DNA of 64,000 bases from positions 26,457,348 to 26,521,347 of the forward strand of contig JAPTHN010000014.1 of NCBI GenBank assembly GCA_026936325.1, given 5' to 3'. The position numbers and the translations under genes were made by a program. Below are positions 24,491-35,647 of this stretch, one piece after another (within the stretch, counting starts at the first letter, position 1; each line of letters starts with the position of its first letter). The notes under the pieces were generated by a model, which ran no database searches, was not told the origin of the DNA, and worked only from the letters and a program-made list of their open reading frames with translations. The DNA is from Platynereis dumerilii (Eukaryota; Annelida; Polychaeta; Phyllodocida; Nereididae).

Positions 24491-24518
24491 CAGATCGATT
24501 AGATAGATAGATAGATCT
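24450..24518. repeat. (GATA)n microsatellite
   Basis: A run of GATA/GACA tetranucleotides. Shorter related tracts lie at 11226-11250 and 50786-50870. Confidence 0.9.
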
Positions 24519-25155
24519 AAATAATCCAATTGCTGCTCAATTACTGTTCTGTCAATTTAAGACCATTATTTTGTTTGTACATGTTTATATACTTTTAAGT
24601 CTTCTTTACACACATGTACGTGTATCTAACAGGCATTGGTTCTGTAAAACTACCAATTAGTACCAAACACAAGGCTATAATAGCTAATCTGGCGTGTTGG
24701 GGGACTGGCGGGAAGTCAACTGGCGAGTAGTGGGCCTGGTGAGTTCTCCCCTGGCGAGTTTACCAGTCTCCATTAAGGCCCCATTACACTGTAATACACC
24801 TGCTACTAGTGTCAATAATTTCAGCCCCAGTGTCATGCATAAACATCTGAAATACATACCTTAATGTTTTCAATGTCACTGAGTCAGTGTGACCAGCTGA
24901 GTGCGTGTACAGCCAAGTAACTCATGCAAACATGCTCCAGACGTTGGGTGGCTGCAGTGAAACCCATGATGACAGGTGAGATAGCAGCTGACCAGCTGTC
25001 TTCTCTCTCCAACACAGGCAGGCCATGGGTGCTTCCTCCATCTCAAAAAACGTTATTAAAGCATGGCTGTCCTCATGGCATCCATATAATGCATGAACTG
25101 TCATCATATCAAACACCCGAAACCAAGACCACGCTCTGCTGCACACAGCATAAGT

Positions 25156-25229
25156 AGGTCACACAGCACACAAGAAATTTCTCAGGCGACAGTAGGTCAC
25201 ACAGTATCACAAGAAATTTCTCAGGCGAC
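25156..25229. repeat. Two-copy ~38-bp direct repeat
   Basis: GTAGGTCACACAG followed by CACAAGAAATTTCTCAGGCGAC occurs twice in a row immediately before the LINE fragment. Confidence 0.85.
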
Positions 25230-26084
25230 TGCAAGGCCTGCCAACAAGCACGGCAACGGAGGCTATCTACCTAATGGCAGGAGAACTTCCACTACAGGCT
25301 GAACTAGACATCAGAATTTTCAGTTTTTTGGGCGCCATCTTCAGAGCCGAGAATAACACCAGGCTAAGGCAATTGGCAACAAGACAACTGGCAGTAGGAA
25401 ATAAGCACAGTTGGTTTCACCATGTAATCCAGCTCAGCCACAAGTACAATATTGAACTAGAAGGGCATATGGAGGCTCCTTGGAGAAAGAAGACCTGGAA
25501 AGATTACATAGCAACAATTATCAACAACTACTGGCTCCAAAAGCTGCTACAGGATGCCAAGGCCAAGTCCTCTCTAATGTATCTCAACACAGAGATCATC
25601 ACTATCAACAAACCCCACCGCATTTGGACATCCTGCAAAAATTCTCCGAAACTGGTGACTGCAGCAACAACAAGAGTAAAGCTGCTTACAAGAACATACC
25701 CCCTAGAGGCTCGCGTCGCAAAATTTAAGAAACCCCCGGGCGATGGAATCTGCAAGTTATGCTCCAAAGAAAAGGAAGACACAGCCCACTTCCTATTCAG
25801 ATGTCAAGCATCCGCTCACATCTACAAGGATAGACTAGAAGGCCTCAGTCGACAGGGCTTCCACCTCTCCAGCTACTCCACGGACCCAGTCAGCACGCTG
25901 CTGAATGGACCACCTGCCACCCTGGAAAAGGCCCTTCAGATCGACAACAATATCTCACTGCTTTGTCACAGACTTCACAACTTTAGACTGAACAGACTGA
26001 ATAGGCTTAAATAATTTAACCTGGCTTCCACAGGTGTGCTCCTACCAAAAGGAGGAAATTCCACTAAAGAAGAAGAAGAAGAAG
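25230..26084 (+). mobile_element. LINE 3' fragment with GAA tail
   Basis: The open frame (about 25230-26014) codes for the C-terminal end of a LINE ORF2: ATEAIYLMAGELPLQAELD, the phrase typical just after the reverse transcriptase thumb, and further on a zinc-knuckle-like CKLCSKEKEDTAHFLFRC, a CCHC arrangement (about residues 163-180 from the ATG at 25274). The stop is followed by a ~50-bp 3'UTR and a (GAA)n tail at 26067-26084. The catalytic core of the reverse transcriptase is absent, so this is a 5'-truncated copy. The clade is uncertain (CR1/jockey-like group favoured). Confidence 0.7.
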
Positions 26085-26099
26085 CACACGTGACGTCAT

Positions 26100-27650
26100 A
26101 GGTACTGGGCCACCTAGGGAGAATTCCCTGGTACTAGAATGACATCACCATTTTCTGAGTGCTTCTCAACACAGAGCAAATCACCAAATCTTAGAGAAGC
26201 TTGAAAATGTAAACAGAAAGAAAATGTCAAATTCACAGTGTCTGTGACTGTTTTGGTGTTATTTATGACACAGAAAATGCATATTATAGTAATTGGAACT
26301 GTTATGCTGTTTGAGATTTGTCTGGAGTGCATCTGATTTTGGGTTTGCATCATATTAGCTCCCCCCTGTGGGCCTCCTGTGGGCAACTTATTAATCCGAA
26401 CTTCACAGATATATGAATGTAACAAGATAGATACTGCGCTGGGCTGAAGCATCGGCTTTAAAAAAATGTCATACTCCCCCCCCCCCTTGATAATTTACCG
26501 ATGTAGTATCTATGCTGACCTGCTACGAAACTTTGTAAGTCAGTGAGAATATCAGGACTGGATTGGGCATCCAGGACATACTAAAAAAAACGTTACTTGA
26601 TCAATATAATAGGCTGTTATAGCAAGATTTGCACATACCAATGATTTTGAGGTCTGCAGATGGGCAATCACATGTTAAACTTCAATGGCTTTGTGCCACC
26701 TCTAAATATTAATTGACTTTGCTGAAATTTTTACACAATACCTTTTATCCATATAAGATCAGAATGCAAGACTCAAATCAGAGAAATTCAGATGAAAGTG
26801 TTTTTGGACCACCCTACCCCCCCCCCCCCCCAACCGGCAAAAATGAAATACTCAAACTTTAAACTTTTAAACTCCCCGCTCCCCAAATAAAAATAAAAAA
26901 AGCACACACCCTCAAGCCCACATCCCCCTTAAAAGACACTTTCATCCCTCCTAACGGAAAATTAAATCCCCTACCAGCCTCTCAAAAAAAAAAGAGTCAA
27001 CCCCCATGTCGCCCCTACCCTACCAATGAAACAAGAAATAAATGGTCAACTTTTTTTTTCTGCAAGAACTGTAGGCCGCCCATCCCCAAATTCTTGTGGA
27101 CAAGCTTTATGTTGCAAAATTCCTCAACACTTCATCAAATGATTTTTTTTATGTTAGTAGTTTTGTAAGCTGTCCACTCAATCTTGCAGGTGTTTCTTTT
27201 GTTTCAATTCAGAAACAATGACTCTTATCATACATGTTTTACTGATTATTACATTTTTGTAAAACTGAAAAAATGTTTGGGACTTTGTTGGCCCCCATGC
27301 ATTTGCAAGCTTATTGCTCATAGAGAAGCTTGTGAGGTCATTGGTAATTACATGGTATGTATGGGCTATGAGTCAGTCACACCTCTATGAGTAATGAAAC
27401 TCATTGGCATTTAACATGCCAGGTATGGAGACTGACATCACTAACTGCCTGCAAGAGCATTTCTTGTAAACACTTGAGATTCGTCTACTGTAAGACTAAG
27501 TGCTACTCCACTATCTCTCGTCATGATCATCTCCCCACTGGAGATGGTATCCGCAAAGGCGGCACAACAATCATCATAAAAGACAAGGCTTGTAGGACAC
27601 TATTGTGAACACATTTTGGCCACCGATGATGAAACAATGAAAGTTATAGC
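26100..27650. other. Low-complexity flank left of the Polinton
   Basis: C-runs near 26477-26487 and 26815-26831, C/A-rich low complexity at 26850-27030. No gene recognised. Confidence 0.4.
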
Positions 27651-27656
27651 ACAATT
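27651..27656. repeat. Left 6-bp target duplication, ACAATT
   Basis: ACAATT directly precedes the left terminus of the Polinton. The same six bases follow the right terminus at 47153-47158. Six bp is the size known for Polinton integrases. Confidence 0.9.
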
Positions 27657-28214
27657 ACTACTGAGTGGTAGCTTTTGGAATCAAAGGGATTTTAATTGCA
27701 GGTAATTACAGGTAAATTCAGGTAAATACAGGTAAATTCAGGTAAATACAGGTAGGGGTCAATTCAGGTAATTAATTTAGGTCACCAATATTTTACAGGT
27801 AAATGTATCACCTGAATACCATCTTAGGCATCTTAGGCCTTACCGACATCTTACACCACCAGATGATTACCGTCTTAGGTGATCATTAGCCCGTCTTAAG
27901 ACCAAAATCTTAGATCACCAGGTCTCAGACCATAGACCACCACACATCTTCATCAGCATCTTAATCTTTAGGCCTCTTAGGCCTTACCGACATCTTAGGC
28001 CACCAGATGATTACCGTCTTAGGTGATCATTTGCACGTCTTAATACCAACATCTTAGACCAACATCTTGAATCAGCATCTTAGCCAACAACTCAATGAGC
28101 ACCGCCCAATGTCTTAACCACAGACAAAACAGGGCTCATCTTGATTCAATATTTTAGAGCATTTTAAGACCAAGATCTTAAGACAACAAGCATCTCAACA
28201 GGGTCTTAACCACA
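27657..28214. repeat. Polinton left terminal inverted repeat
   Basis: About 558 bp matches the inverse of 46584-47152 with few differences by eye. The outer part is a run of CAGGTAAATTCAGGTAAATA-type short repeats, the inner part many CATCTTAGRCC/CAACATCTTA words. The match ends in GGGTCTTAACCACA. Confidence 0.9.
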
Positions 28215-28980
28215 GACAGGACTCAATGATCTTTAGGCATCTTAGGCCTGTATCAACATCTTAGGTCACCAATAATTAGACCATCTTAAGATTACCAGCA
28301 TCTTAAGACCACCAGATGATGTGCTTCTTAGATCACCATCTTGAACCAATATCTTAGCCATAGGGCATCATATCTTAGCCAACTTCTTAGCCAACATCTC
28401 AGCCAAATTCCTAAGAGCACAGTGTCTTAACCACAGACAGGACTCAATGATCTTTAGGCATCTTAGGCCTGTATCAACATCTTAGGTCACCAATAATTAG
28501 ACCATCTTAAGATTACCAGCATCTTAAGACCACCAGATGACGTGCTTCTTAGACCAACATCTTGAATCAGCATCTTAGCCAACATCTCAAAGAGCACTTC
28601 CCAATGTCTTCACCATAGACAAAACAGGGCTCAACAGTATTCTTAGACAAAATCTTAGAGCATCTTAGGCATCTTAGGCCTAGATCACCATCTCAACCAC
28701 CAGGATCCAACATCTCAAAGAGCACCTCCCAATGTCTTCACCATAGACAAAACAGGGCTCAACTTGATTCAGTATTCTTAGACAAAATCTTAGACCACAG
28801 ACCACCATACATCATTTCAAAGATAGCTATTTACCAGCAAGATCTTAGCCAACATTCCAAAGTGCACCTCCGTGAGGTGGTAGACAAAGCAGGGCTCAGT
28901 ATTCTTAAGATAAAATCTTAGATCCATACACAAGGTCTTAACCACAGACCGTCTTGAAGACTTGAATCAACCTCCTTGGT
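28211..28980. repeat. Left-only internal repeats of terminal-repeat type
   Basis: The CATCTTAGG-type words continue beyond the left terminal repeat. A block starting CACAGACAGGACTCAATGAT occurs at 28211 and again at 28432, a 221-bp duplication. No equivalent extension exists at the right end. Confidence 0.8.
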
Positions 28981-29250
28981 CATTACCATAGACAATGTGC
29001 TCCTGTATTATCTTTAATATATCCATGCCATAGCAAGTGCCCATGTTGCACTTGCCAATATGAACAATGCTCCAGAGCTTAGTAATGGTTGTCAGAGACC
29101 AACTGGACCTATTATATCTAGCAATTCACATGTTGCAATAGCTTATTTCACAATAGCATGTAAGATATTGCACCACTATTGCCCAAGAGATTACTCATTG
29201 CATTGCACAACAGTAGTTTAATCCCTGCAATACTAGCTCATTGCAGCAGC
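28981..29250. other. Polinton left region, non-coding
   Basis: Short unique stretch between the repeat block and the nested transposon. No gene seen. Confidence 0.5.
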
Positions 29251-29938
29251 ATCTCTCACTGGGGCCAAACGGATGGGGCAACTGCAGTTTCCCCATCTTT
29301 CAATATGGAGGATGCAAATCAAGGAGTAGCAAGGCTGCCTCGTTTTCTTATTAAATGCCTTTAAATTCTCACGAAAATAGTTGTATATAGGCTATAATCT
29401 GTTTTTATATCATACTGCAGTGCAAGATGTTGTTTATTTCTTGTCAATTTCTTTAAATTGAAGGGTTGTGGAATCGGCGAGATGGGGAAACTCTGTTTGG
29501 CATTTTTGAAAAGATGGGGAAACTTATTTCATGAGATGGGGCAACTGATAAATTGATTGGTTAACTTTGCTTGTTTCTTGAGTGGTATAGATGATATCAG
29601 AGATATTAGAAGTAAGCAAGTGATTCAAATAGTAAGTTGGCGTCCAGGCCTAATAATTATGTTAGACCCAGCTCATGCTGTCAAATGTGATCCAACCTGT
29701 TATTAAATTACGGGTAAAATAATTGACAGCTGACTTCGAGGGGTTACTGGATTAGAATTATTTATTGAAAAAAACAAAAAAAACACAACAATTCTAACCA
29801 AATCTTAATCGTGTAATCTGAAAATCAGATGTCAAAATATAATGTCCTGACCGGAGACCAGACAAGTTTTAGGGCAACCAGACCATCGGGAAGATCATGG
29901 TAGGCATTAAATTGTTTTTTTTTTCCAGAAAATCAATA

Positions 29939-30577
29939 GGGTAAGATTCTTTGAGTAGGACACTTAGAGGGTGTAACCTTGAGTCGGACACTTTTTGTTG
30001 GGCTGTATTGGCCAATTGAGAGCCCCGATACCTATATATTTGGTACCAATCTTTAGCTTAAGACCTCCTTTATCTGTACCCATCAGCATGATACAATTAA
30101 ATATAGTGGGTTTTTTATGGCCCTACATATGGGGTAAAAATTCGATTTTTCTCTCAAATTTCTGTCAGAAATTTGTGAATTTTATTAGAATATTGTCCTG
30201 TTTCAATTATCTGTTGCTGGCCTATGGAAATGATCTGATATCTGTTTCTTTGTCATTTAGTTATGATAGAGATTAGCCTATCCTGTGCTCTAATATTTTT
30301 TTTTTAATTGAAAGGAAGATACTAAAGCACCAGAATCTTTGATGTCATGTTTTAGAACACAGCTGTCCGACTCAAAGATGCCCTATGTCATTTTTTATTT
30401 CAGAACTTTAGCTACTAATTTAGTTCTTGTGCTTAGCCAATTGTCAATTTTCTGTTAGATTCGACAAAAACATTCAATTTGAGGCCCTGGTTGACAATCA
30501 ATAACCCACAGGCCAAGAAAGATATCCCTATTTTAAAATATACAGATTATAAGTGTCCGACTATAAGAACATTATCC
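29939..30577. mobile_element. TA-flanked MITE inside the nested transposon
   Basis: Left end GGGTAAGATTCTTTGAGTAG with GGACACTT, and right end AAGTGTCCGACTATAAGAAC with ATTATCC, are imperfect inverses, each flanked by TA. A further GAGTCGGACACT / GTGTCCGACTC pair lies inside. 639 bp, non-coding. Confidence 0.6.
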
Positions 30578-31172
30578 TATGGGGTAAGTTAAGCCATTTG
30601 GATTTGTGTGAGTTGTGCCTCTGATATGACACGATGGAATTTGGTTTTTTTATTAATCTATTTTGTCTGTCATTTTACACGAGGCCTGAAAAGGTTATAA
30701 AATAAATTTAACCTGAATTATTAATTGCTTACAGGGTGGTATAAAAAAACTTTTAGCACTTGTTATTCTTAGTTTTATATATTTTGTAACATTTTCAGGC
30801 CTTGTGTAAAATACAGACAAAAAAATCCATAAGCACAACTCACACCAATCCAAATGGCACAACTTACCCCAAATTGATTTTCTTGAGAAAACTTGTTGTC
30901 AAAAATACACCTACAACGCAAGATTGATTCTAACAACATGAAAGCTAGATATATATATATAGGCCTATACCTTCTAACTCCATCCTACCATAGGGGCATC
31001 ATCTTGTTACCAATTGTAAGTGACTGAAAAACATGAATGTCAGTCTTTGCTTTGGCACTTAAAGATTTCAGCAACGTGATTGAATTTGTGAGTGCAACTT
31101 TTCACAGCATCATATTTGACAGTTTTTGACAGTGGGCAGCACAAATTACCCCAAGGCACAACTTATCCCAGT
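30578..31172. mobile_element. Partial element with GGGGTAAGTT / AACTTACCCC repeats
   Basis: Near 30580-30625 the phrase GGGGTAAGTTAAGCCATTTG leads into TGTGTGAGTTGTGC. Its inverse lies at 30830-30875. A right terminus (CAACTTATCCCAGTCTTCCC then TA) ends at 31169, comparable to the GGGGAGACCGGGG-type ends at 55914. The left terminus is not clear. Confidence 0.45.
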
Positions 31173-32042
31173 CTTCCCTACTTGGTAGGTTAATTAGGCC
31201 CTAGGAAAATGGAGGACACAACAATGAATTTCTGAATCTATTAAATTTATTGAAGTGATTAAATTAAGCGAAAGATAATATTTTTTTGTCCTGCCTATCA
31301 AACAGAGGTACCGAACAACAAATGAATTAATTTAATTAATTTTGGTCCCTGCATAATTTTTCTTGAAGATACAGCAGTTTTCGAGCAGGCTTGGTCAGTT
31401 CATTGGGCAGATCACTGAGACTGGAAGTGTGCTAATGCCCACCCTGACACCTGGGTAGGACCATAAACTATTCTGCTGACCTTAAAAGTTGACCATTGGC
31501 TACCTAAAAACAAAGAAATTTCTCCAAGGTCAACCAGCTGCAGTATCTTGACTGATCTTTTAATGTGATTTTAATAGTTAGTCAGTTGCTTGATGGCTTT
31601 AGTCTGGGCTATCTGAAAGTTTATGATCTGTATGGTCTTCTCAGTGAACCGACCAAGCCTGCTCGATAACTGCTGTATGGCACAGCAGTGTCCTATAGAA
31701 GGGCTAAGAAGCGCTATCATTGGAGCAAAGTAACCTCAGCTTGATTCAGATTCCCCATCTTTCTAATTGTTCAAATATGAGTTTCCCCATCCCCGGGAAT
31801 GAGTTTCCCCATCCCGCCGAAATTTACACCGGCTAATTTACGATATATAGACTTTTTTCCAGTCAGTAAAGGACACTGGTCGAATTTCTATAGCAAACAG
31901 GACATTCCCATTGACTTTCCCATCGTCGTAATGTCGGGAAAATGCTTAAATCAACATGATTCAGCTCAGCTGGATGAGCATCCTCCATATTGAAAGATGG
32001 GGAAACTGCAGTTGCCCCATCCGTTTGGCCCCAGTGATCTCT

Positions 32043-33165
32043 GTTTACTTGCATCAGAGTAGCAGATGGAGAAGCACATAACACATGATTCTTTGACATA
32101 TGCAGCAAAGCTGTTAAAAGGTAATCAATGCATGAGTACAATGCCATAGACCTAAATTATCATTCTAGATTGAGAAGTTTTAATTGTGTTTCAATTTTGA
32201 AAATTTGTCAAACCAGTCTAGCTGCATTGACTTGAATTACTTGTGTTTACATGGGCACCGTCAAAAATTGTTAGCAGTTGACAGCCAATGCAAGGGATTC
32301 CCCTCAATATTTCTATTCAAAACTCCATGAACAACCAAATCACATCAGTTTAGATATCAGATAAACTATACAAACCATGTATTCACTGAATTCCCGGTTA
32401 AAAACAGGCTGTGAGCCAGTTAACATGCAAATTAACCACTCAAATCTGGTAATATTTACAGAACTTATTTTTACAGTGCAGCTCAGTGACAGTCACACTC
32501 CGTGAGTCAGAGGGCCGCCTCCCCTATTTCAGACAGTATTCCAGGGTTAATATGTCTTTTGACCTCATTCAGTGGTGTTCACACATAGTATACACTGTCA
32601 AATATAATCCAGAGCAATATAATCCATCCTACTTTTGAATTTTAGCAAAGTCTTGACCATATGCAGGCTAAAGAACACTGTATACACAGCATGTAACCTG
32701 CTTACAATGCACTGTTGAACACCAAGTACTCACTCTTCATGCTCTGATACACACAGTTGGCAGCCTGTCTGTAGACCATTAAAATCACTCATGGCTGAAG
32801 GGTCCTTTGTCCAAATGACCTAGAAGGCCTCTTTGTTAGTGCACCCATGCTATTTAGTACAATATCAGCACACACGTGCTTTTCCGGAAGTGACATCACA
32901 CTACGTATTTATGTAAATTAATAATCATAGATTTTTCTTATTTGGTGTTTTTTCTGTTAGTTTTTTATTATTAGCACTTGTGTACTCCATATAGCATTGT
33001 AATCTATCAGAGTCAATAAAATAATTTGGAATTCCCTATGAAACTAAGGCTGCGCGGCAGCAAACCCTTGAATAAGCAAAATATGCATGTTTAGGCTTAA
33101 GCTTTAATTATATCTGGTCCATTTTAACAAATGAGGCATCAGACCTCTTTGCCAGAAAGTTTAAC
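32043..33165. other. Polinton left region, non-coding
   Basis: No open frame of note, no RNA gene and no repeat array recognised between the nested transposon and the 128-bp array. Confidence 0.4.
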
Positions 33166-33169
33166 ATTA

Positions 33170-33931
33170 AGGGCCTCCCTCAAAAATTTTTGGAAAAATC
33201 GAAGATGGCTGCCAAAATGGCGGCCATATTTTGAAATGCCCACTGTGACTTTACTATTTCACTTAGATTTCTGAAATTTGGTACAGGAATTCACTAAGGG
33301 ACCCCCCTCAGAATTTTTTGGAAAAATCCAAGATGGCTGCCAAAATGGCCACCATATTTTGAAATGCCCACTGTGACTTTACTATTTCACTTAGATACAT
33401 GAAATTTGGTACAGGAATTCACTAAGGGATCCCCCTCAGAAATTTTTGGAAAAATCCAAGATGGCTGCCAAAATGGCCGCCATATTTTGAAATGCCCACT
33501 GTGACTTTACTATTTCACTTAGATTCATGAAATTTGGTACAGGAATTCACTAAGGAACCCCCCTCAGAATTTTTTGGAAAAATCCAAGATGGCTGCCAAA
33601 ATGGCTGCCATATTTTGAAATGCCCACTGTGACTTTACTATTTCACTTAGATTTCTGAAATTTGGTACAGTGATTCACAAAGGGATCCCCCTCAGAATTT
33701 TTTGGAAAAATCCAAGATGGCTGCCAAAATGGCTGCCATATTTTGAAATGCCCACTGTGACTTTACTATTTCACTTAGATTTCTGAAATTTGGTACAGTG
33801 ATTCACAAAGGGATCCCCCTCAGAAATTTTTGGAAAAATCCAAGATGGCTGACAAAATGGCCACCATATTTTGAATTGCCCACTGTGACTTTACTATTTC
33901 ACTTAGATTTATGAAATTTGGTACAGGGATT
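33170..33931. repeat. 128-bp tandem array, six copies
   Basis: TGGAAAAATCCAAGATGGCT starts at 33191, 33319, 33447, 33575, 33703 and 33831: six units with an exact 128-bp spacing and few differences. Each unit contains AAGATGGCTGCCAAAATGGC and GAAATTTGGTACAGG. Confidence 0.95.
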
Positions 33932-33939
33932 CAATGTAT

Positions 33940-34475
33940 TTGGTGTATTAGGCAAATTTCTTTAGAGTGGCTAAAAGTCTGAATCTTGAACTGCCTGATT
34001 TGTAAGTGCTCTTTGATTGGGTTTTTTCCCCAGACTTTCCCCAAAAACTGTTTAAAACACAAATACTTGCATACTATGTCAGACCACTTTAAAAGATGAC
34101 CACCTACTAGAAATTTGTCTTGTGGTATAAACCTGACATCAGATCTGATTCATTTCCAACAATTCTGTCACCAAAATTGGCCTAAAAAACTTATTGCCAG
34201 ACCTTGCAAAAGTTATGGTATCTGACCAATCACAAGGTCAACTTGCAAAAGTGGGTGTGTCCTAATGGTATATTACCACATGCTTGAAGCCTTAAGGCTT
34301 TGGCTAATCACAAGGCAATCTTGCAAAAGTGGGTGTGGCCTAATATTACTCCGCATACTGAGCTATACAACTCCACATACTGAGCTATACAGCATATACC
34401 GGAACTGAGGTGGGATAACACCACACACACACACACCACCTACACACCTTTTCAAGTATTTTTAGCAAGAATTGG
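33940..34475. other. Polinton left region, non-coding
   Basis: Contains a short duplicated phrase (CTTGCAAAAGTGGGTGTG near 34242 and 34320) and a CA-rich run near 34422. No gene seen. Confidence 0.4.
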
Positions 34476-34477
34476 GG

Positions 34478-34812
34478 TATTTACCCTTTGAAAAGGTGAA
34501 TTTTACCCTTCAGAAACCTTCATTTACCCCATCAGGCATGGCTTTTAACCTTTTTACCATTGTAAATATAGGGAAAATTTGGTAGCATTTACCTTTGGGA
34601 AATCACAATTAACCCTTCAAATTTCGTGTTTTACCCCTAACAAAAAGGTATTTACCCTCAGTAAGTTAATTTGACCTATGGAAAATCCATATTTACCCCC
34701 ACTAAAACTGCATTTACCCTTTTTACAATGGTATAGATAGGGAAAAAATTGTAAGATTTACCCCCTAAATAAATGCATTTACCCCAAGGAAGAACATCAT
34801 TTACCCCATAAT
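34478..34812. repeat. Cluster of ATTTACCC motifs
   Basis: About thirteen copies of ATTTACCC or close variants (TTTTACCC, ATTAACCC, ATTTACCT) in one orientation within 335 bp, irregularly spaced 20-35 bp apart. It lies 3' of the minus-strand gene cluster. Confidence 0.75.
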
Positions 34813-34901
34813 TCTTGGAAAATTTGGATTTGTGTCTTTGAAAAGCCACATTTATCCTCTATGTTGCAATAAAAACAAACTCTTTCAAGTCATTTCAAAG
34901 T

Positions 34902-34907
34902 TTTATT
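34902..34907 (-). terminator. Candidate polyadenylation signal for the minus-strand cluster
   Basis: AATAAA on the minus strand, about 270 bp downstream of the last minus-strand frame and beyond the minisatellite. Inferred from position only. Confidence 0.35.
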
Positions 34908-34922
34908 TCATAAATTCACTAA

Positions 34923-35168
34923 ATATCAGCCACAATGGCTGTTACAATATCAGCCTCAATGGCTGTTACAATATCAACCTCAATGGCTGTTACAATATCA
35001 ACCTCAATGGCTGTTACAATATTGAAATCTAAAATCTAATCCATATTTTAAATTGATATGATACAATGTCAAATTTCAGCCTCACAGCTGTTACAATATT
35101 ACAATGGTTGTTACAATATCAGCCGCAATGGCTGTTACAATATCAACCTCAAAGGCTGTTACAATATC
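34923..35168. repeat. 24-bp minisatellite in two blocks
   Basis: Unit ATCAGCCTCAATGGCTGTTACAAT in about four copies at 34923-35025 and three to four degenerate copies at 35085-35168, separated by AAATCTAAAATCTAATCCAT. It abuts the end of the lysine-rich frame. Confidence 0.85.
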
Positions 35169-35173
35169 AAAAT

Positions 35174-35647
35174 CTAAAATCTAATCCATTTTTTAAATTG
35201 ATATGATGCAGGGACACCAGGTGGCCTTTCAGTCGGAGGTCTTCTGATATTTGGTCTTCTGACTGGAGATCTTCTAACACTTCTGGCAGGAACTCCTCTT
35301 CCTTCAATGGTTGTTTCATCGGATGTTTCATCAGGTGTTTCTTCAGATTTCTTTTGTTTCTGTCTTTTTTGCTTCTTGGTTGTCTTCTTGGGTTTTCTTC
35401 TTCCAGAGTCTTTCCCGGAGTTGTTTGCAGGCTCCCTGACAGGATCTTTGACTTGCTCTGTGACAGGATCTCTTGCAGCTTCTTTGACAGTTTTTGTGTC
35501 AGTTTCTTTGGCAGGATCTTTGTCAGAATCTGTGGCAAGCTCTGTGGCAGATTCTGTGGCAGATTGTTCAGTATGTGGTTTCTCTTCAATTTTCTTTAGT
35601 AGCCTTTCATATCTCTCCCTCGGTAATAATATGTGACTTTCAGCCAT
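35174..35647 (-). CDS. Polinton lysine/glutamate-rich small protein
   Basis: 157 codons from an ATG at 35647 that overlaps the stop of the preceding frame by 8 bases (ATGGCTGA-type overlap), usual in this compact cluster. The first ~20 residues (AESHILLPRERYERLLKK) form a likely helix. Residues ~25-105 are low-complexity K/E/T/S-rich, and the tail (~115-145) is R/P-rich with repeated RRSPVRRP-like phrases. Such composition suggests a nucleic-acid or capsid-interior binding role, but this is inference. A shorter overlapping frame (35167-35589) on the same strand is less likely because it lacks the conserved-looking N-terminus. Confidence 0.55.
   Translation of the reverse strand: MAESHILLPRERYERLLKKIEEKPHTEQSATESATELATDSDKDPAKETDTKTVKEAARDPVTEQVKDPVREPANNSGKDSGRRKPKKTTKKQKRQKQKKSEETPDETSDETTIEGRGVPARSVRRSPVRRPNIRRPPTERPPGVPASYQFKKWIRF

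Larger units (their letters stand above)
29257..32036. mobile_element. DNA transposon nested in the Polinton, perfect 59-bp termini
   Basis: The ends are exact inverses for 59 bp, starting CACTGGGGCCAAACGGATGG. Both flanks read ATCTCT (29251-29256 and 32037-32042), a 6-bp target duplication. Subterminal copies of GATGGGGAAACT stand in direct orientation on the left (near 29480-29550) and inverted on the right (near 31750-31820). No transposase frame remains in its 2.8 kb, part of which is taken up by further elements. A 6-bp duplication excludes Tc1/mariner (TA) and hAT (8 bp); I cannot name the superfamily. Confidence 0.8.

Noticed and set aside
26114-26452. 112-codon minus-strand frame left of the Polinton
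   Set aside because: No domain, no splice context, crosses low-complexity sequence.
33170-33931. CRISPR-like regular array
   Set aside because: Units are wholly conserved 128-mers without variable spacers, in animal DNA; an ordinary tandem array.
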